From positions 1 through 64,000 of IMG/VR virus record IMGVR_UViG_3300043411_000942: a DNA stretch of 64,000 nucleotides, one strand, 5' to 3'. Below are positions 24,886-32,219 of this stretch, piece by piece. The notes under the pieces are model-generated. The model worked only from the letters and a program-made list of their open reading frames with translations. It did not search any database and was not told where the DNA came from. The stretch comes from a virus. Position 1 is the stretch's first letter. Every line of letters begins with the position of its first letter. The position numbers and the translations under genes are program-made.

Positions 24886-25428
24886 TCAGACCATCGAAAA
24901 GGTAATGGGCAAGTGCTGGTAAAATTGACCTAGGTGCTCTCGAATACACCCTTCGGTAAGACTGATCTCAACAAACGGCAGTACTTCCCGGTCAAGCTGA
25001 AATTGAAATCGGAGGATTCTAGCCAAACCCTGACCTGAGCCGTGAAGCAACTCCCCATGCTTGTACACGTAGGTAGCTAACGTACCACCTACAGCTAAGT
25101 AGGAAGCTGTAGAGGATAGGGCATTGGCTACAACGAGCCCATTACTACCACCTCCCACAAACAAGGTCGTCATATGCCGATCTACTTCAGCGGAGTCCAC
25201 TGGGTCAAGTAGATCCATTGTCAACTCAAACAGGCCGTTATTGTGAGTAACGACTCGTAAGCCCACAGGTATTCCAAAGAGAGTCTTGCCGCCATCCTTA
25301 GGGAAGGGGAAGAATAACGCCTCAATCAAGTCGAGGATAATTTGGTTAGGCGTGTGAAGCCCTAGCGGACCTACATACATGTGTGCTCTTGCACGTATAG
25401 CCCATGCAGAGTTAGTGTGTGTTGTCAT
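24886..25428 (-). CDS. Degenerate GyrB/ParE ATPase-domain-like protein, 180 aa
   Basis: ATG 25428 overlaps the small upstream gene. In order it shows RARAHMYVGPLG (compare RKRPGMYIG in GyrB), TTLFVGGGSNGLVVANALS (compare GGLHGVGVSVVNALS), VYKHGELLHGSGQG and a C-terminal part aligning with the end of the GyrB GHKL domain. The Asn/Asp residues that bind Mg-ATP (DNAIDE and DDGRGIP) are missing, so ATP hydrolysis is unlikely. It may be a gyrase-subunit mimic or inhibitor; the similarity is by eye and needs a profile search. Confidence 0.6.
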   Translation of the reverse strand: MTTHTNSAWAIRARAHMYVGPLGLHTPNQIILDLIEALFFPFPKDGGKTLFGIPVGLRVVTHNNGLFELTMDLLDPVDSAEVDRHMTTLFVGGGSNGLVVANALSSTASYLAVGGTLATYVYKHGELLHGSGQGLARILRFQFQLDREVLPFVEISLTEGCIREHLGQFYQHLPITFSMV

Positions 25429-25535
25429 TTGAGATATCCTAGTAACTCTAACGAACGAGATACAACCCAATTGGCTTGGGTACGCTCAAGTACATCCGCC
25501 CACCATGAGGGGGGTTCGAGATCTGGATCTATCAT
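25425..25535 (-). CDS. Small hypothetical protein, 36 aa
   Basis: ATG 25535 overlaps the stop of the upstream gene and its TGA overlaps the ATG of the next (two ATGA junctions), which strongly supports translation. Starts MIDPDLEPPSWWADVLER. Function unknown. Confidence 0.68.
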   Translation of the reverse strand: MIDPDLEPPSWWADVLERTQANWVVSRSLELLGYLK

Positions 25536-26059
25536 CCTATCCTCATGAGTTTAAGTTGAGCCTCCGCTTTTTCGGCACGAGCAAGAAGGTCGTCACACTC
25601 CCGCCTTGCTTCGTCGCGTTCGTACCCATTTCTCTCTGCCAGCTCAATTGCCTCTGACCAGATGAAGTCATCCCCATTGGTAAGGACTTTAGGAGTAAGG
25701 GCCTTAGATGGCACCTCTCCCGTGTTCTTCAACTTACCGTCCAACCCAGATACGATCAGTCTAGATGTAGCAAGTTGTAAGCGATTTCGTGCCTTTACAA
25801 GATTCACTTCCTCCTTGGCCTTGGGATTCACTTCCCCCTTAACCTTGGCGGGCCAAAGGGTCAGCATGGCCTTGGCTTCCACCTCAAACAAGTGTTGAGC
25901 CGCTCTCAGGACATTCGACATAGCCCTAGCGTAGTGCTCAGCTTTGGGGATCGACTTAAACTGGGCAGCGGTTACGACCATAGCTCCAGGGCTTCGGTTT
26001 GTATGTAGGATGAAGTCTGCTTGGTACTTCATTGGGCTCTTGCGTATCTTACTAATCAA
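25532..26059 (-). CDS. Hypothetical protein, about 175 aa
   Basis: A TTG at 26059 in a TTGA overlap, behind GGAG, is the likely start; ATG 26032 (MKYQADFIL) is an alternative. Helical, with a C-terminal ARAEKAEAQLKLMR coiled coil. Function unknown. Confidence 0.68.
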   Translation of the reverse strand: MISKIRKSPMKYQADFILHTNRSPGAMVVTAAQFKSIPKAEHYARAMSNVLRAAQHLFEVEAKAMLTLWPAKVKGEVNPKAKEEVNLVKARNRLQLATSRLIVSGLDGKLKNTGEVPSKALTPKVLTNGDDFIWSEAIELAERNGYERDEARRECDDLLARAEKAEAQLKLMRIG

Positions 26060-26241
26060 AGCTTTTTCTCCTGGTGTGGGTAGTGCTCCTGAATCCACCC
26101 ATCAAGACGCAGGTCTAAGCCAGACCAGGTGAAGGCGGCTCCACACGGACAGTGAAGGGTAGAGTGGTCAGGATCAGGCTCTGATTGTCGAAACCCTGCA
26201 TAGGTAGCGTTGGGGTCTACGTGGTCGTCCCAGGTACTCAT
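26056..26241 (-). CDS. Small zinc-ribbon-like protein, 61 aa
   Basis: Starts MSTWDDHVDPNATYAGF and has HCPCGAAFTW, a possible half zinc ribbon. Function unknown. Confidence 0.68.
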   Translation of the reverse strand: MSTWDDHVDPNATYAGFRQSEPDPDHSTLHCPCGAAFTWSGLDLRLDGWIQEHYPHQEKKL

Positions 26242-26254
26242 TCATATCTCCTAG

Positions 26255-26614
26255 TCACTTTGCAAGAAGAGCTTTAGCAGCCTTGATCGCGGACATTACC
26301 TGCAACCCATGTGCAAGGGTATGATCTCCTCGCAAGTAGGAGTCAAGCTCACGCTCTAAAACACCCACAAGATCCTGTAGGGCGGTTTTGAGCTTTACTT
26401 TCTCAGCTTCTGAGTCCGCTAGTGCGAACTCAGCTCCGTCCGCTCGGTTACAAGCAGCGGAAAATTCACCGTCTACGTATGTACGGTAACTACTTACGGC
26501 AGACAACCTAGCAACGTCGTTTGCAAGACGAGTGTTGTGACGTTTTAACGCCTCAACCTCACCTTTTAACGCCTCAACCTCACTAGTATCCTCGAAGTGC
26601 TTGATGATTCCCAT
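26255..26614 (-). CDS. Coiled-coil protein, 119 aa
   Basis: ATG 26614 follows AAAGGA. Residues 10-40 repeat EVEALKGEVEALKRH, a coiled coil. The phrase EFSAACNRADGAEFALAD recurs in the gene at 34490, so the two share a domain. Confidence 0.7.
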   Translation of the reverse strand: MGIIKHFEDTSEVEALKGEVEALKRHNTRLANDVARLSAVSSYRTYVDGEFSAACNRADGAEFALADSEAEKVKLKTALQDLVGVLERELDSYLRGDHTLAHGLQVMSAIKAAKALLAK

Positions 26615-26619
26615 GTCCT

Positions 26620-26688
26620 TTAACTCACCAACTCCGCTAACGCCAAGTACTGAGGAACCATGAAGTTTACGGCCTCCCAGGTACTCAT
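26620..26688 (-). CDS. Candidate micro-ORF, 22 aa
   Basis: ATG 26688 after AGGTCGTAA opens MSTWEAVNFMVPQYLALAEL, sharing the MSTW start of the 26056 gene. It fills the gap between two operon genes. Weak evidence because of its size. Confidence 0.35.
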   Translation of the reverse strand: MSTWEAVNFMVPQYLALAELVS

Positions 26689-26690
26689 CT

Positions 26691-27311
26691 TTACGACCTT
26701 TTACGAACTTCCCCCAAGGGGTCCATGATGAACAAGCCATCCCCCAAACGGGTGATCTTTGGGGTAATAACGCAAGGTCCGGTCAGCTTTGACTTGACCT
26801 GAATTGCACCTTCGTTCGGGACGGATACTACGGTATCCTCGCTCTGCTTCTCAAAGCAGATGCTAGGAGGAGGCGAAAAGTCTTCTTCAGTCACCTCGAA
26901 AGATACCGAGACCACTTGGTCATGAAGCTGGTAGAACTTCCTAGGGTCCATCCAAAATTCTTCTCGACCGTCGTTAGGTGAGAGCTGAAAGTTCGGGCCA
27001 AACTCGGTTTCAATCAAGTTGAAGGTCCCGATCCCCAGGTCGACAACCTCCCCTACTTTGGGACGAGAGGGGAAGATCTTAAGGAATAGGTCCCCAATGT
27101 GACCAGATTCGTAGTCACAGAGAACCGTTACGGTTACCTTAACCCTCTTACCCTCAAGCTCCTTAAGTGCTTCAAGGTTGAAGTACGGATTAACCTTTAC
27201 CGTTTGCTCGTAATTCGCTGGGTACACCCCAAACGATCCGTATCGACTGGAACGGCGCTCATGCCCGTCCCAAGAAAAGAACCCAGTTACCCCAAGCTTT
27301 ACTTCGCTCAT
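26691..27311 (-). CDS. Hypothetical beta-rich protein, paralogue of 33204, 206 aa
   Basis: GVTGFFSWDGHERRSSRYGSFG, SGHIGDLFLKIFPSRPKVGEVVD, DPRKFYQLHDQVV and other segments align along the full length with the gene at 33204 on the other strand. This copy has an extra C-terminal 40 residues. Function unknown. It is the first gene of the long minus operon down to 18085, behind a phage promoter and a good Shine-Dalgarno (GAGGAGAG). Confidence 0.78.
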   Translation of the reverse strand: MSEVKLGVTGFFSWDGHERRSSRYGSFGVYPANYEQTVKVNPYFNLEALKELEGKRVKVTVTVLCDYESGHIGDLFLKIFPSRPKVGEVVDLGIGTFNLIETEFGPNFQLSPNDGREEFWMDPRKFYQLHDQVVSVSFEVTEEDFSPPPSICFEKQSEDTVVSVPNEGAIQVKSKLTGPCVITPKITRLGDGLFIMDPLGEVRKRS

Positions 27312-27331
27312 TTTTCTCTCTCCTCAAAGAA

Positions 27332-27359
27332 CCTACGGACACCAACCGAGAAATTTAAC
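27332..27359 (-). promoter_or_regulatory. Phage promoter motif for the 27311-18085 operon
   Basis: Minus strand GTTAAA (27354-27359), about 15 nt, CCGTAGG, then a 20-nt leader containing GAGGAGAG before ATG 27311. The TTAA box contains the stop codon of the 27355 gene. Confidence 0.75.
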
Positions 27360-27660
27360 CACAGAAGCAGCTTGACCCGTACCTGACTGGAGTGTAGCCA
27401 CAGACCGTACACCGTTGGGTGGCAGGTAGCGGGTTCATCGCAATGATGGTCGCAAGAGTAAACCAGATTGTCGGGATCTCCCGATGGCACCACATGCCTG
27501 TACGCCAGTCTCTAGCGTAGCCCATATTTTGAGCGTACAGCTGCTTCGCATCAAAAGCACGATCCTGAAGACTGTTCTTTTCCAAAGGTTCGACGAGTCT
27601 AGCGTACTCCTCAAGACGCTCGCCTCGATTCCACTCCTCAGGCCAACGGTGTAGTTTCAT
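27355..27660 (-). CDS. Hypothetical protein with C-terminal zinc ribbon, 101 aa
   Basis: Helical N terminus (NRGERLEEYARLVEPLEK) and a C-terminal CTVCGYTPVRYGSSCFCG metal site. Its final Gly-stop (GGT TAA) is part of the promoter of the next gene. Confidence 0.74.
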   Translation of the reverse strand: MKLHRWPEEWNRGERLEEYARLVEPLEKNSLQDRAFDAKQLYAQNMGYARDWRTGMWCHREIPTIWFTLATIIAMNPLPATQRCTVCGYTPVRYGSSCFCG

Positions 27661-28064
27661 GGATCCTGATTACTGCTGAGGTACTCAGTGTTCTTCAGAG
27701 TGTCGAACATTCTTTGGAAGAATGCTCCATACTGTTGGTTCGGGTTCTGGGAAGTGAGAGCCTGGATTGGGAGGTAGCTTGCATTATCCTTCAATCCTTG
27801 AGTGTTTACCATCGTCAAAAAGACATGAAGGTCATTCGCATCGTCATTCACCCATGGGTGGACATAGACGAGGCGAGACACGACAAGGTCTAGAGCGTAG
27901 TTATCTCTGAGTGCTTTTGCTAGAGTACTTTTTGAAAAGTCTGCATCCCCTTGAAGTCTCCTACCCCCTGGAAGAACCCAGCCCTTGTGACTGGCATCCC
28001 AAGTCACTAGAACTGTATTGTTAAGTCCTGGGATCAGAGCGGTAACGATGAGTCGGTAAGGCAT
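27657..28064 (-). CDS. Nudix-fold protein with degenerate Nudix box, 135 aa
   Basis: GWVLPGGRRLQGDADFSKS followed by LAKALRDNY occupies the Nudix-box position. The metal-binding REUXEE residues are replaced (KALRDN), so hydrolysis of nucleoside diphosphates may be lost or altered. It may bind nucleotides or act as a sensor. ATGA overlap with the downstream gene. Confidence 0.68.
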   Translation of the reverse strand: MPYRLIVTALIPGLNNTVLVTWDASHKGWVLPGGRRLQGDADFSKSTLAKALRDNYALDLVVSRLVYVHPWVNDDANDLHVFLTMVNTQGLKDNASYLPIQALTSQNPNQQYGAFFQRMFDTLKNTEYLSSNQDP

Positions 28065-28071
28065 GGTCTAT

Positions 28072-28085
28072 GGCACCTAGGTGCC
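28072..28085. promoter_or_regulatory. 14-bp perfect palindrome, candidate operator
   Basis: GGCACCTAGGTGCC lies 8 nt upstream of the Nudix-like gene start (28064) in an 80-base gap with no phage promoter motif. A dimeric regulator could bind here. Confidence 0.5.
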
Positions 28086-28144
28086 CCTCTAACAGGTTTA
28101 CAGGTTGACCCCTTAGGTTGGGTCGTCCAAGGCTAGAAACCGAT

Positions 28145-28492
28145 TCAGCGGGCCCCTGGGTAAGGCCAAAGAACTATCTCCACCTCGTGGAGAAGGCTCA
28201 AGTAGGTCTTTAGGTCGCTCGTATGGGGACCTAGCTCACTCTTCTTGTTCTCGATAAGCAGAGCTACCCCTTGCTTCAGCACGTCGATCTGCTTCAGGTT
28301 AAGGTCCGGGGTGAATCTCAGGCCATCTTGGATAAGGCCAAGGATGGCTCTAGCGTTTCCCTGGACCTTATCCTTCCCTCGTAGCGACCGTAGAGTGCTC
28401 TGCACTTCCGGAATGTAGCTTGCAGGGCTCCTACCCCCAGAGATCATAGCAGCTAGCGTGTCAAGGTCTTCCAGTAAATCCTTGTACTTCAT
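28145..28492 (-). CDS. Hypothetical helical protein, 115 aa
   Basis: ATG 28492 (MKYKDLLEDLDTLAAMI) overlaps the AAA ATPase stop. All-helical, probably a partner of the ATPase given their tight coupling. No known domain. Confidence 0.72.
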   Translation of the reverse strand: MKYKDLLEDLDTLAAMISGGRSPASYIPEVQSTLRSLRGKDKVQGNARAILGLIQDGLRFTPDLNLKQIDVLKQGVALLIENKKSELGPHTSDLKTYLSLLHEVEIVLWPYPGAR

Positions 28493-29313
28493 TTGGGCTT
28501 CGGTGTGGGTGGCGGTTGAGGCTTTTCCTCTGACCAACCCTCCAGGAGTTTGAGGGCCTTTTCAGAGCCCTTCAAGTAATCCGAGCCAAGCTCGATGTAG
28601 TTGGCTTCTGGAATGCGAAGCGCGAACAAGGAGTGACTTGCCACAATGAATTGAGTCGTAGGGGCAAACGATCGAAGCAAGCGCCAAATAGCTGGCTGGT
28701 AGTTCAGATCTAGACTTCGCTCTGGCTCGTCAAGAAGAATCGTAGGTTGACCTACTTTTCCGGACCCTTTCAAGAAAGTGTTGGCAATCTTGAGTCGATC
28801 CTCCCAGAGACTGTTCACCTTACCAGATGTAATCTTGTACTCCACCTTAGGTGGAGTCGTTCGCCTGACAAGAGACTCTAGAACTTTATCGAACCGCTTT
28901 AGGGTTACCTGTCCAGCGGAGCCTCGAAACATGTAGTTCGCAACCCCCTCAACGCCGAAGTCCCAATCGAACGCGGCCCCCCCACCAACAACTCCAATCT
29001 GCATACTAGGGTCGAAGTACCTAACTCCTTGCCCATCGTGGCTAACCTTGATGCTTTTCGTGAAGTCTTCCTCAGACCTAGAGAATAGGTCTTGAATGGA
29101 GTTCTGAGTTACGACAGGAACTCCAGCCTGATGACAGTGGAAGAGATTCGCTAGGAGCTGAATGATCGTAGACTTTCCAGCTCCATTCCGCCCCCAGATG
29201 ACGTTCAACCCAGGCTTGAACTCAAACTTCCGTGGCGTGGAAAGAGCCTCCACGTTTCCAAGCCACTTGAGAAAGGTGTTCTTAGGGTCAAGAATTTCAA
29301 GAGACCGAATCAT
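28489..29313 (-). CDS. AAA/ABC-type ATPase of the RecF/OLD-like class, 274 aa
   Basis: Walker A GRNGAGKST (41-49), Walker B TILLDEPERSLDL (191-203) and a switch His in FIVASHSLF (222-230) define an SMC/RecF/AAA_21-type ATPase. There is no TOPRIM nuclease domain, and the tail is Pro/Lys-rich. Single-chain ATPases of this size occur in phage DNA metabolism and in defence or anti-defence pairs. The 28145 and 29310 genes overlap it by 4 nt on either side and may form a complex with it. Confidence 0.82.
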   Translation of the reverse strand: MIRSLEILDPKNTFLKWLGNVEALSTPRKFEFKPGLNVIWGRNGAGKSTIIQLLANLFHCHQAGVPVVTQNSIQDLFSRSEEDFTKSIKVSHDGQGVRYFDPSMQIGVVGGGAAFDWDFGVEGVANYMFRGSAGQVTLKRFDKVLESLVRRTTPPKVEYKITSGKVNSLWEDRLKIANTFLKGSGKVGQPTILLDEPERSLDLNYQPAIWRLLRSFAPTTQFIVASHSLFALRIPEANYIELGSDYLKGSEKALKLLEGWSEEKPQPPPTPKPK

Positions 29314-29723
29314 TCGTCATCCTCTACGATAAGGTGGATCGTCACCGTATGGTGACGGGTAACTCCAGATGGGTCTTGGGTTGTACCCGAGAGGTGCACA
29401 ACGGTAGGGAAGATGAAGGTCTCTTTCCCATGGACAGTCTTAAGTCCCTTAGGAAACTCAAGTTGAAGGTTTTGAGCTTCATCAAGCTTAGCTACACTAA
29501 GCAGATAGGAAACCTTCAGCTCATCCCCCCTATCCCCATAGAGACGGTAGGTCCTGGTGAAGGAAGGTTGGACGTTTGACAGGACTCGGAGGAGGTTGCG
29601 TTGGTAGATGCAGGGCAGACAGCACCCTTGAGGGGTTCCGCAGTTGCAAGGAGGCTCCTCCTTGAAGAACTCCGTAACGAGGTGCATGATATCCGAATCC
29701 AGGTTCATGTAGCTGTAGTTCAT
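29310..29723 (-). CDS. Cys-rich hypothetical protein, 137 aa
   Basis: The N-terminal CNCGTPQGCCLPC (about residues 26-38) is a likely metal cluster; the rest is beta-rich. ATG 29723 (or GTG 29732) follows a phage promoter. First gene of the ATPase operon. Confidence 0.72.
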   Translation of the reverse strand: MNYSYMNLDSDIMHLVTEFFKEEPPCNCGTPQGCCLPCIYQRNLLRVLSNVQPSFTRTYRLYGDRGDELKVSYLLSVAKLDEAQNLQLEFPKGLKTVHGKETFIFPTVVHLSGTTQDPSGVTRHHTVTIHLIVEDDE

Positions 29724-29732
29724 CTTACTCAC

Positions 29733-29762
29733 CCCTACGGTAGAAGCTCAGGAAGGCTTAAG
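29733..29762 (-). promoter_or_regulatory. Phage promoter motif for the ATPase operon
   Basis: Minus strand CTTAAG (29757-29762), about 16 nt, CCGTAGGGG, 10 nt to ATG. The spacer CCTTCCTGAGCTTC is repeated in the promoter at 30525-30552. Confidence 0.72.
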
Positions 29763-29776
29763 CTCAAAAACGATCC

Positions 29777-30220
29777 TCAAGGGAACAGAAGCGTTAACTC
29801 GGTGAAAGTCTCAATAAGCTCTTCCACCCCTACAAGAATCTCAGACTCCAAGTACATAAGCTCAGGCTCGCACGGAGTAGCGCTGTAAACAAATGTGTTC
29901 TTTCCTTGCCCCATGGCGTACCCTAGCTCCCAGGAGGCTGAGCGACCAGAGGGGAGCACAAGGATGCAAGTATCGCAAGCACGAAGGGCTGCTATGTCGT
30001 GTGAGTATCCAAATTTAGCAATCGGATGCTTAAGGGCGTCTCGATACTGTGCAGGAGTCCAAGACTCCCAGGCGGGGTCAATTTCCGCCCATGAGAACCC
30101 ATGAACTCCAGGAGCAGGGCTACGGAAGTCGTAAACTTCGTGCCCCAAGCCTCGAAGCAAAGTTACAACATGAGGTTGAACGGTGTTGCGCCACGAGCTG
30201 GCAACGTAGATGTTTTTCAA
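29777..30220 (-). CDS. Nucleoside 2-deoxyribosyltransferase-like protein, 147 aa
   Basis: The probable TTG start at 30220 gives NIYVASSWRNTVQPHVV at the N terminus. ACDTCILVLPSGRSASWELGYAMGQGK is the family motif with the catalytic Glu of SASWELG. Related to the 9600 protein; the substrate is unknown. Confidence 0.72.
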   Translation of the reverse strand: MKNIYVASSWRNTVQPHVVTLLRGLGHEVYDFRSPAPGVHGFSWAEIDPAWESWTPAQYRDALKHPIAKFGYSHDIAALRACDTCILVLPSGRSASWELGYAMGQGKNTFVYSATPCEPELMYLESEILVGVEELIETFTELTLLFP

Positions 30221-30234
30221 GGTACCCCATCTCC

Positions 30235-30516
30235 CTACAAGATAAAACCGACCATGAAGGCTTCCGAGCAAGGGTGGACCAAGTCGGCCTTCACCTCAAA
30301 TTCAGAAGCCCAACCAGTCTGCCCCGCCTCAGCTTCGGCACAAAAAGCGTTACAGATGACCTCTACGGCTTCGTCTCTACAGTCCACAGTGTTCACGGTT
30401 TGCCCTGCGACCGTACGCAACTCTGCGATCTGAGGGTGGTCTGACGGTACAAGGAAAAATCGCACATTTTCGGGAAACTCTGCGTACACAACCAGGGTCT
30501 TATTTGAGGTAGTCAT
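30235..30516 (-). CDS. Hypothetical protein, 93 aa
   Basis: Begins MTTSNKTLVVYAEFPENV; mixed alpha/beta with four Cys. First gene of the 30516-29777 transcript, 8 nt from a phage promoter. Confidence 0.72.
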   Translation of the reverse strand: MTTSNKTLVVYAEFPENVRFFLVPSDHPQIAELRTVAGQTVNTVDCRDEAVEVICNAFCAEAEAGQTGWASEFEVKADLVHPCSEAFMVGFIL

Positions 30517-30524
30517 AGGTGTTC

Positions 30525-30552
30525 TTACGGTGGAAGCTCAGGAAGGCTTAAC
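30525..30552 (-). promoter_or_regulatory. Phage promoter motif for 30516
   Basis: Minus strand GTTAAG (30547-30552), about 15 nt, CCGTAAG, 8 nt to ATG 30516. Divergent with the plus promoter at 30574. Confidence 0.72.
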
Positions 30553-30573
30553 TTCTCTACACCAAAAAGATGG

Positions 30574-30600
30574 GTTAAATCTCGTCCTTGGTGTACGTAG
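30574..30600 (+). promoter_or_regulatory. Phage promoter motif for 30608
   Basis: GTTAAA (30574-30579), 14 nt, TACGTAG (30594-30600), 7 nt to ATG 30608. This fixes the start of the DUF3846 gene, not the longer frame from 30530. Confidence 0.75.
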
Positions 30601-30607
30601 TAGGGGC

Positions 30608-30904
30608 ATGAGCAAAATAACTGTAGTTGCGTGTAAGCCTGGAAAGAATCCTGAGGTGATCGAGATCGAGAACACCTTGGAGGCGATGCAGCACATTGTG
30701 GGAGGTCTCATCCAGCTGGTAGCTGTGGGAGAGTTCGACCTTTTCGTCAATGAGGAGGGGCTCATCCTGGACCTTGCCTACAATAGGGATGTCATGGGGC
30801 TGCCTATCGTAGGCCCGCTTTTCCTCTCTAAGGCAGATGACGAGGGTGAGACCATCGGCCTTAACCCCGATGAAGTCCAGGAAGCCCTGAAGCTTCTAGA
30901 ATGA
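30608..30904 (+). CDS. DUF3846 domain protein, 98 aa
   Basis: Starts MSKITVVACKPGKNPEVIEI; the following LEAMQHIVGGLIQLVAVGEF and NEEGLILDLAYNR, then GPLFL, match DUF3846, a small family common in phages and Firmicutes with unknown function. ATGA overlap with the next gene. Confidence 0.82.
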   Translation: MSKITVVACKPGKNPEVIEIENTLEAMQHIVGGLIQLVAVGEFDLFVNEEGLILDLAYNRDVMGLPIVGPLFLSKADDEGETIGLNPDEVQEALKLLE

Positions 30905-31425
30905 GCGACACCGTGAAAGTCTATGTCCGCCCTGAGGTGTCGGCTCAGCGTGAGTACGGCGAAGGGACAAATCGAGAGATCTGCTCCGTCTGTTACTACC
31001 CCGCCATAGTATCCGCGAAATGTCGTCAAACCGTTGCGCTTTGCCAGCGGTGTCTCAATGCAATCAATCAGATGGTTCGGGTGATTACACCCGAAAGAAG
31101 AGGCAGCAGGATGAAACCAGAACTCAAGGGTCTTGTGGATGGCCTCTCAGAACCTGAACGAGAGGAGCTACTGACCTACCTAGAAGGGCTAGAGACCTCA
31201 AGCGGATCATTCCAGTGCTCTTTCCCCCCTGTACCAGACATGGAGACGCGGCACAATGGGGACCTCACGAGGCGCGGGCACTTGCCGGCGGCGACCCGGG
31301 CTGCCGGGTGCCAGTGTGGGCCGCATCGCCGAGATGTGACCGCGCACCAGGACGACTCTGTATTCTGGCCGCGCCACGGGTGCGCCAACTGCAATCTGTG
31401 GGATGGCCCGCCGAGGACACGATGA
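30901..31425 (+). CDS. Zinc-ribbon protein, 174 aa
   Basis: CSVCYYPAIVSAKC...LCQRCLNAI near residues 28-52 is a four-Cys zinc ribbon; a second Cys/His cluster (CQCGPHRRD, HGCANCNLW) ends the protein. The 31250-31400 part is visibly richer in G+C than its surroundings, so the C-terminal part may have a separate origin. Confidence 0.75.
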   Translation: MSDTVKVYVRPEVSAQREYGEGTNREICSVCYYPAIVSAKCRQTVALCQRCLNAINQMVRVITPERRGSRMKPELKGLVDGLSEPEREELLTYLEGLETSSGSFQCSFPPVPDMETRHNGDLTRRGHLPAATRAAGCQCGPHRRDVTAHQDDSVFWPRHGCANCNLWDGPPRTR

Positions 31426-31487
31426 CCATCGGTAGCTCAAGACATACTCGATACCCGCGCTAGCGGATATGATGACGAGTGATTCTC

Positions 31488-31517
31488 GTTAAACCCTAAA
31501 CCCTCACCTACGTTAGG
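31488..31517 (+). promoter_or_regulatory. Phage promoter motif for 31523
   Basis: GTTAAA (31488-31493), 15 nt, TACGTTAGG (31509-31517), 5 nt to ATG 31523. Confidence 0.72.
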
Positions 31518-31522
31518 TCTCT

Positions 31523-31732
31523 ATGAACAAGCCCAAATGCAAACTGAACAAGCCCAAATGCAAACTGGTTGGTACGGATGGTAACGCTTTCGCGATCATC
31601 TTTAAAGTCGCTAGAGCCCTTCGCTTAGCAGAGCTTCCCAAGGAAGCGAAGGAGTTTACGGATAAGGCAATGGCTTCGGCTTCATACGAAGCTCTTCTGT
31701 GTCTCTGCATGGAATACGTCGAGGTAACATGA
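31523..31732 (+). CDS. Hypothetical protein with duplicated N terminus, 69 aa
   Basis: The N terminus NKPKCKL occurs twice because of a 21-bp tandem duplication. The core KLVGTDGNAFAIIFKV followed by a helix and CMEYVEV matches small proteins seen in phages and Firmicutes. Function unknown. Confidence 0.76.
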   Translation: MNKPKCKLNKPKCKLVGTDGNAFAIIFKVARALRLAELPKEAKEFTDKAMASASYEALLCLCMEYVEVT

Positions 31733-31857
31733 GCGGCCATACAAGAAAATTTCAATCTGCCCTTGATGAGGTCAAAGACACTTTGGCTAGGCTTTGGCTA
31801 GGCTTCTATGAAGCTCGTGCTATCGAAGCTGAGATCCAAGTGAGCATGCAATCATGA
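31729..31857 (+). CDS. Small hypothetical protein, 42 aa
   Basis: ATG 31729 overlaps the previous stop and its TGA overlaps the next ATG. Starts MSGHTRKFQSALDEVKD; helical. Function unknown. Confidence 0.65.
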   Translation: MSGHTRKFQSALDEVKDTLARLWLGFYEARAIEAEIQVSMQS

Positions 31858-32066
31858 AGCGAATTGGACCTAAGATGGCAAGAGCCGTTCGCTACGTCAA
31901 GCTGCATCCCAACTGCGTCATGCTTTGGGTCGCAAAGCATGTAGGACCTAAAGGGTCTCTCCAGTATGGATACCGTACGGTCCATCGTTGCCTCAAGGCA
32001 AAGTTGCTTGTGCGCACCCCTGGTAAGGGGAACAGCTTTACGTTATCACTGGGGCCCAATGGGTAG
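31854..32066 (+). CDS. Small basic protein, possible winged helix, 70 aa
   Basis: MARAVRYVKLHPNCVMLWVAK and GYRTVHRCLKAKLLVRTPGK resemble a winged-helix unit (helix, helix, wing). DNA binding is plausible but unproven. Confidence 0.68.
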   Translation: MKRIGPKMARAVRYVKLHPNCVMLWVAKHVGPKGSLQYGYRTVHRCLKAKLLVRTPGKGNSFTLSLGPNG

Positions 32067-32219
32067 CATAGACTGGCGACGAGACTACCGCGAGGCTCCT
32101 ATATCGAGCGCACCAACTTCGGGTGGGGTGTATGGTGGGATGGTGCACGAGTGCCTGGTACATTCAAGACTCGTGAGGCAGCTCGTCGTGACATTCGTGC
32201 GCGAAAGAAAACAGGGTGA
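32059..32219 (+). pseudogene. Small gene apparently split by a frameshift
   Basis: ATG 32059 starts MGSIDWRRDYREA. A different frame then carries GSYIERTNFGWGVWWDGARV and a basic tail to TGA 32219, which couples to the next GTG. Joining the frames near 32100 gives a 52-residue protein with a natural ending. It is either a frameshifted gene, a sequencing error, or a CTG-started ORF. Confidence 0.4.

Noticed and set aside
27308-27493. 61-codon minus-strand frame
   Set aside because: Overlaps the better-supported 27355 zinc-ribbon gene in another frame and spans the promoter for 27311.
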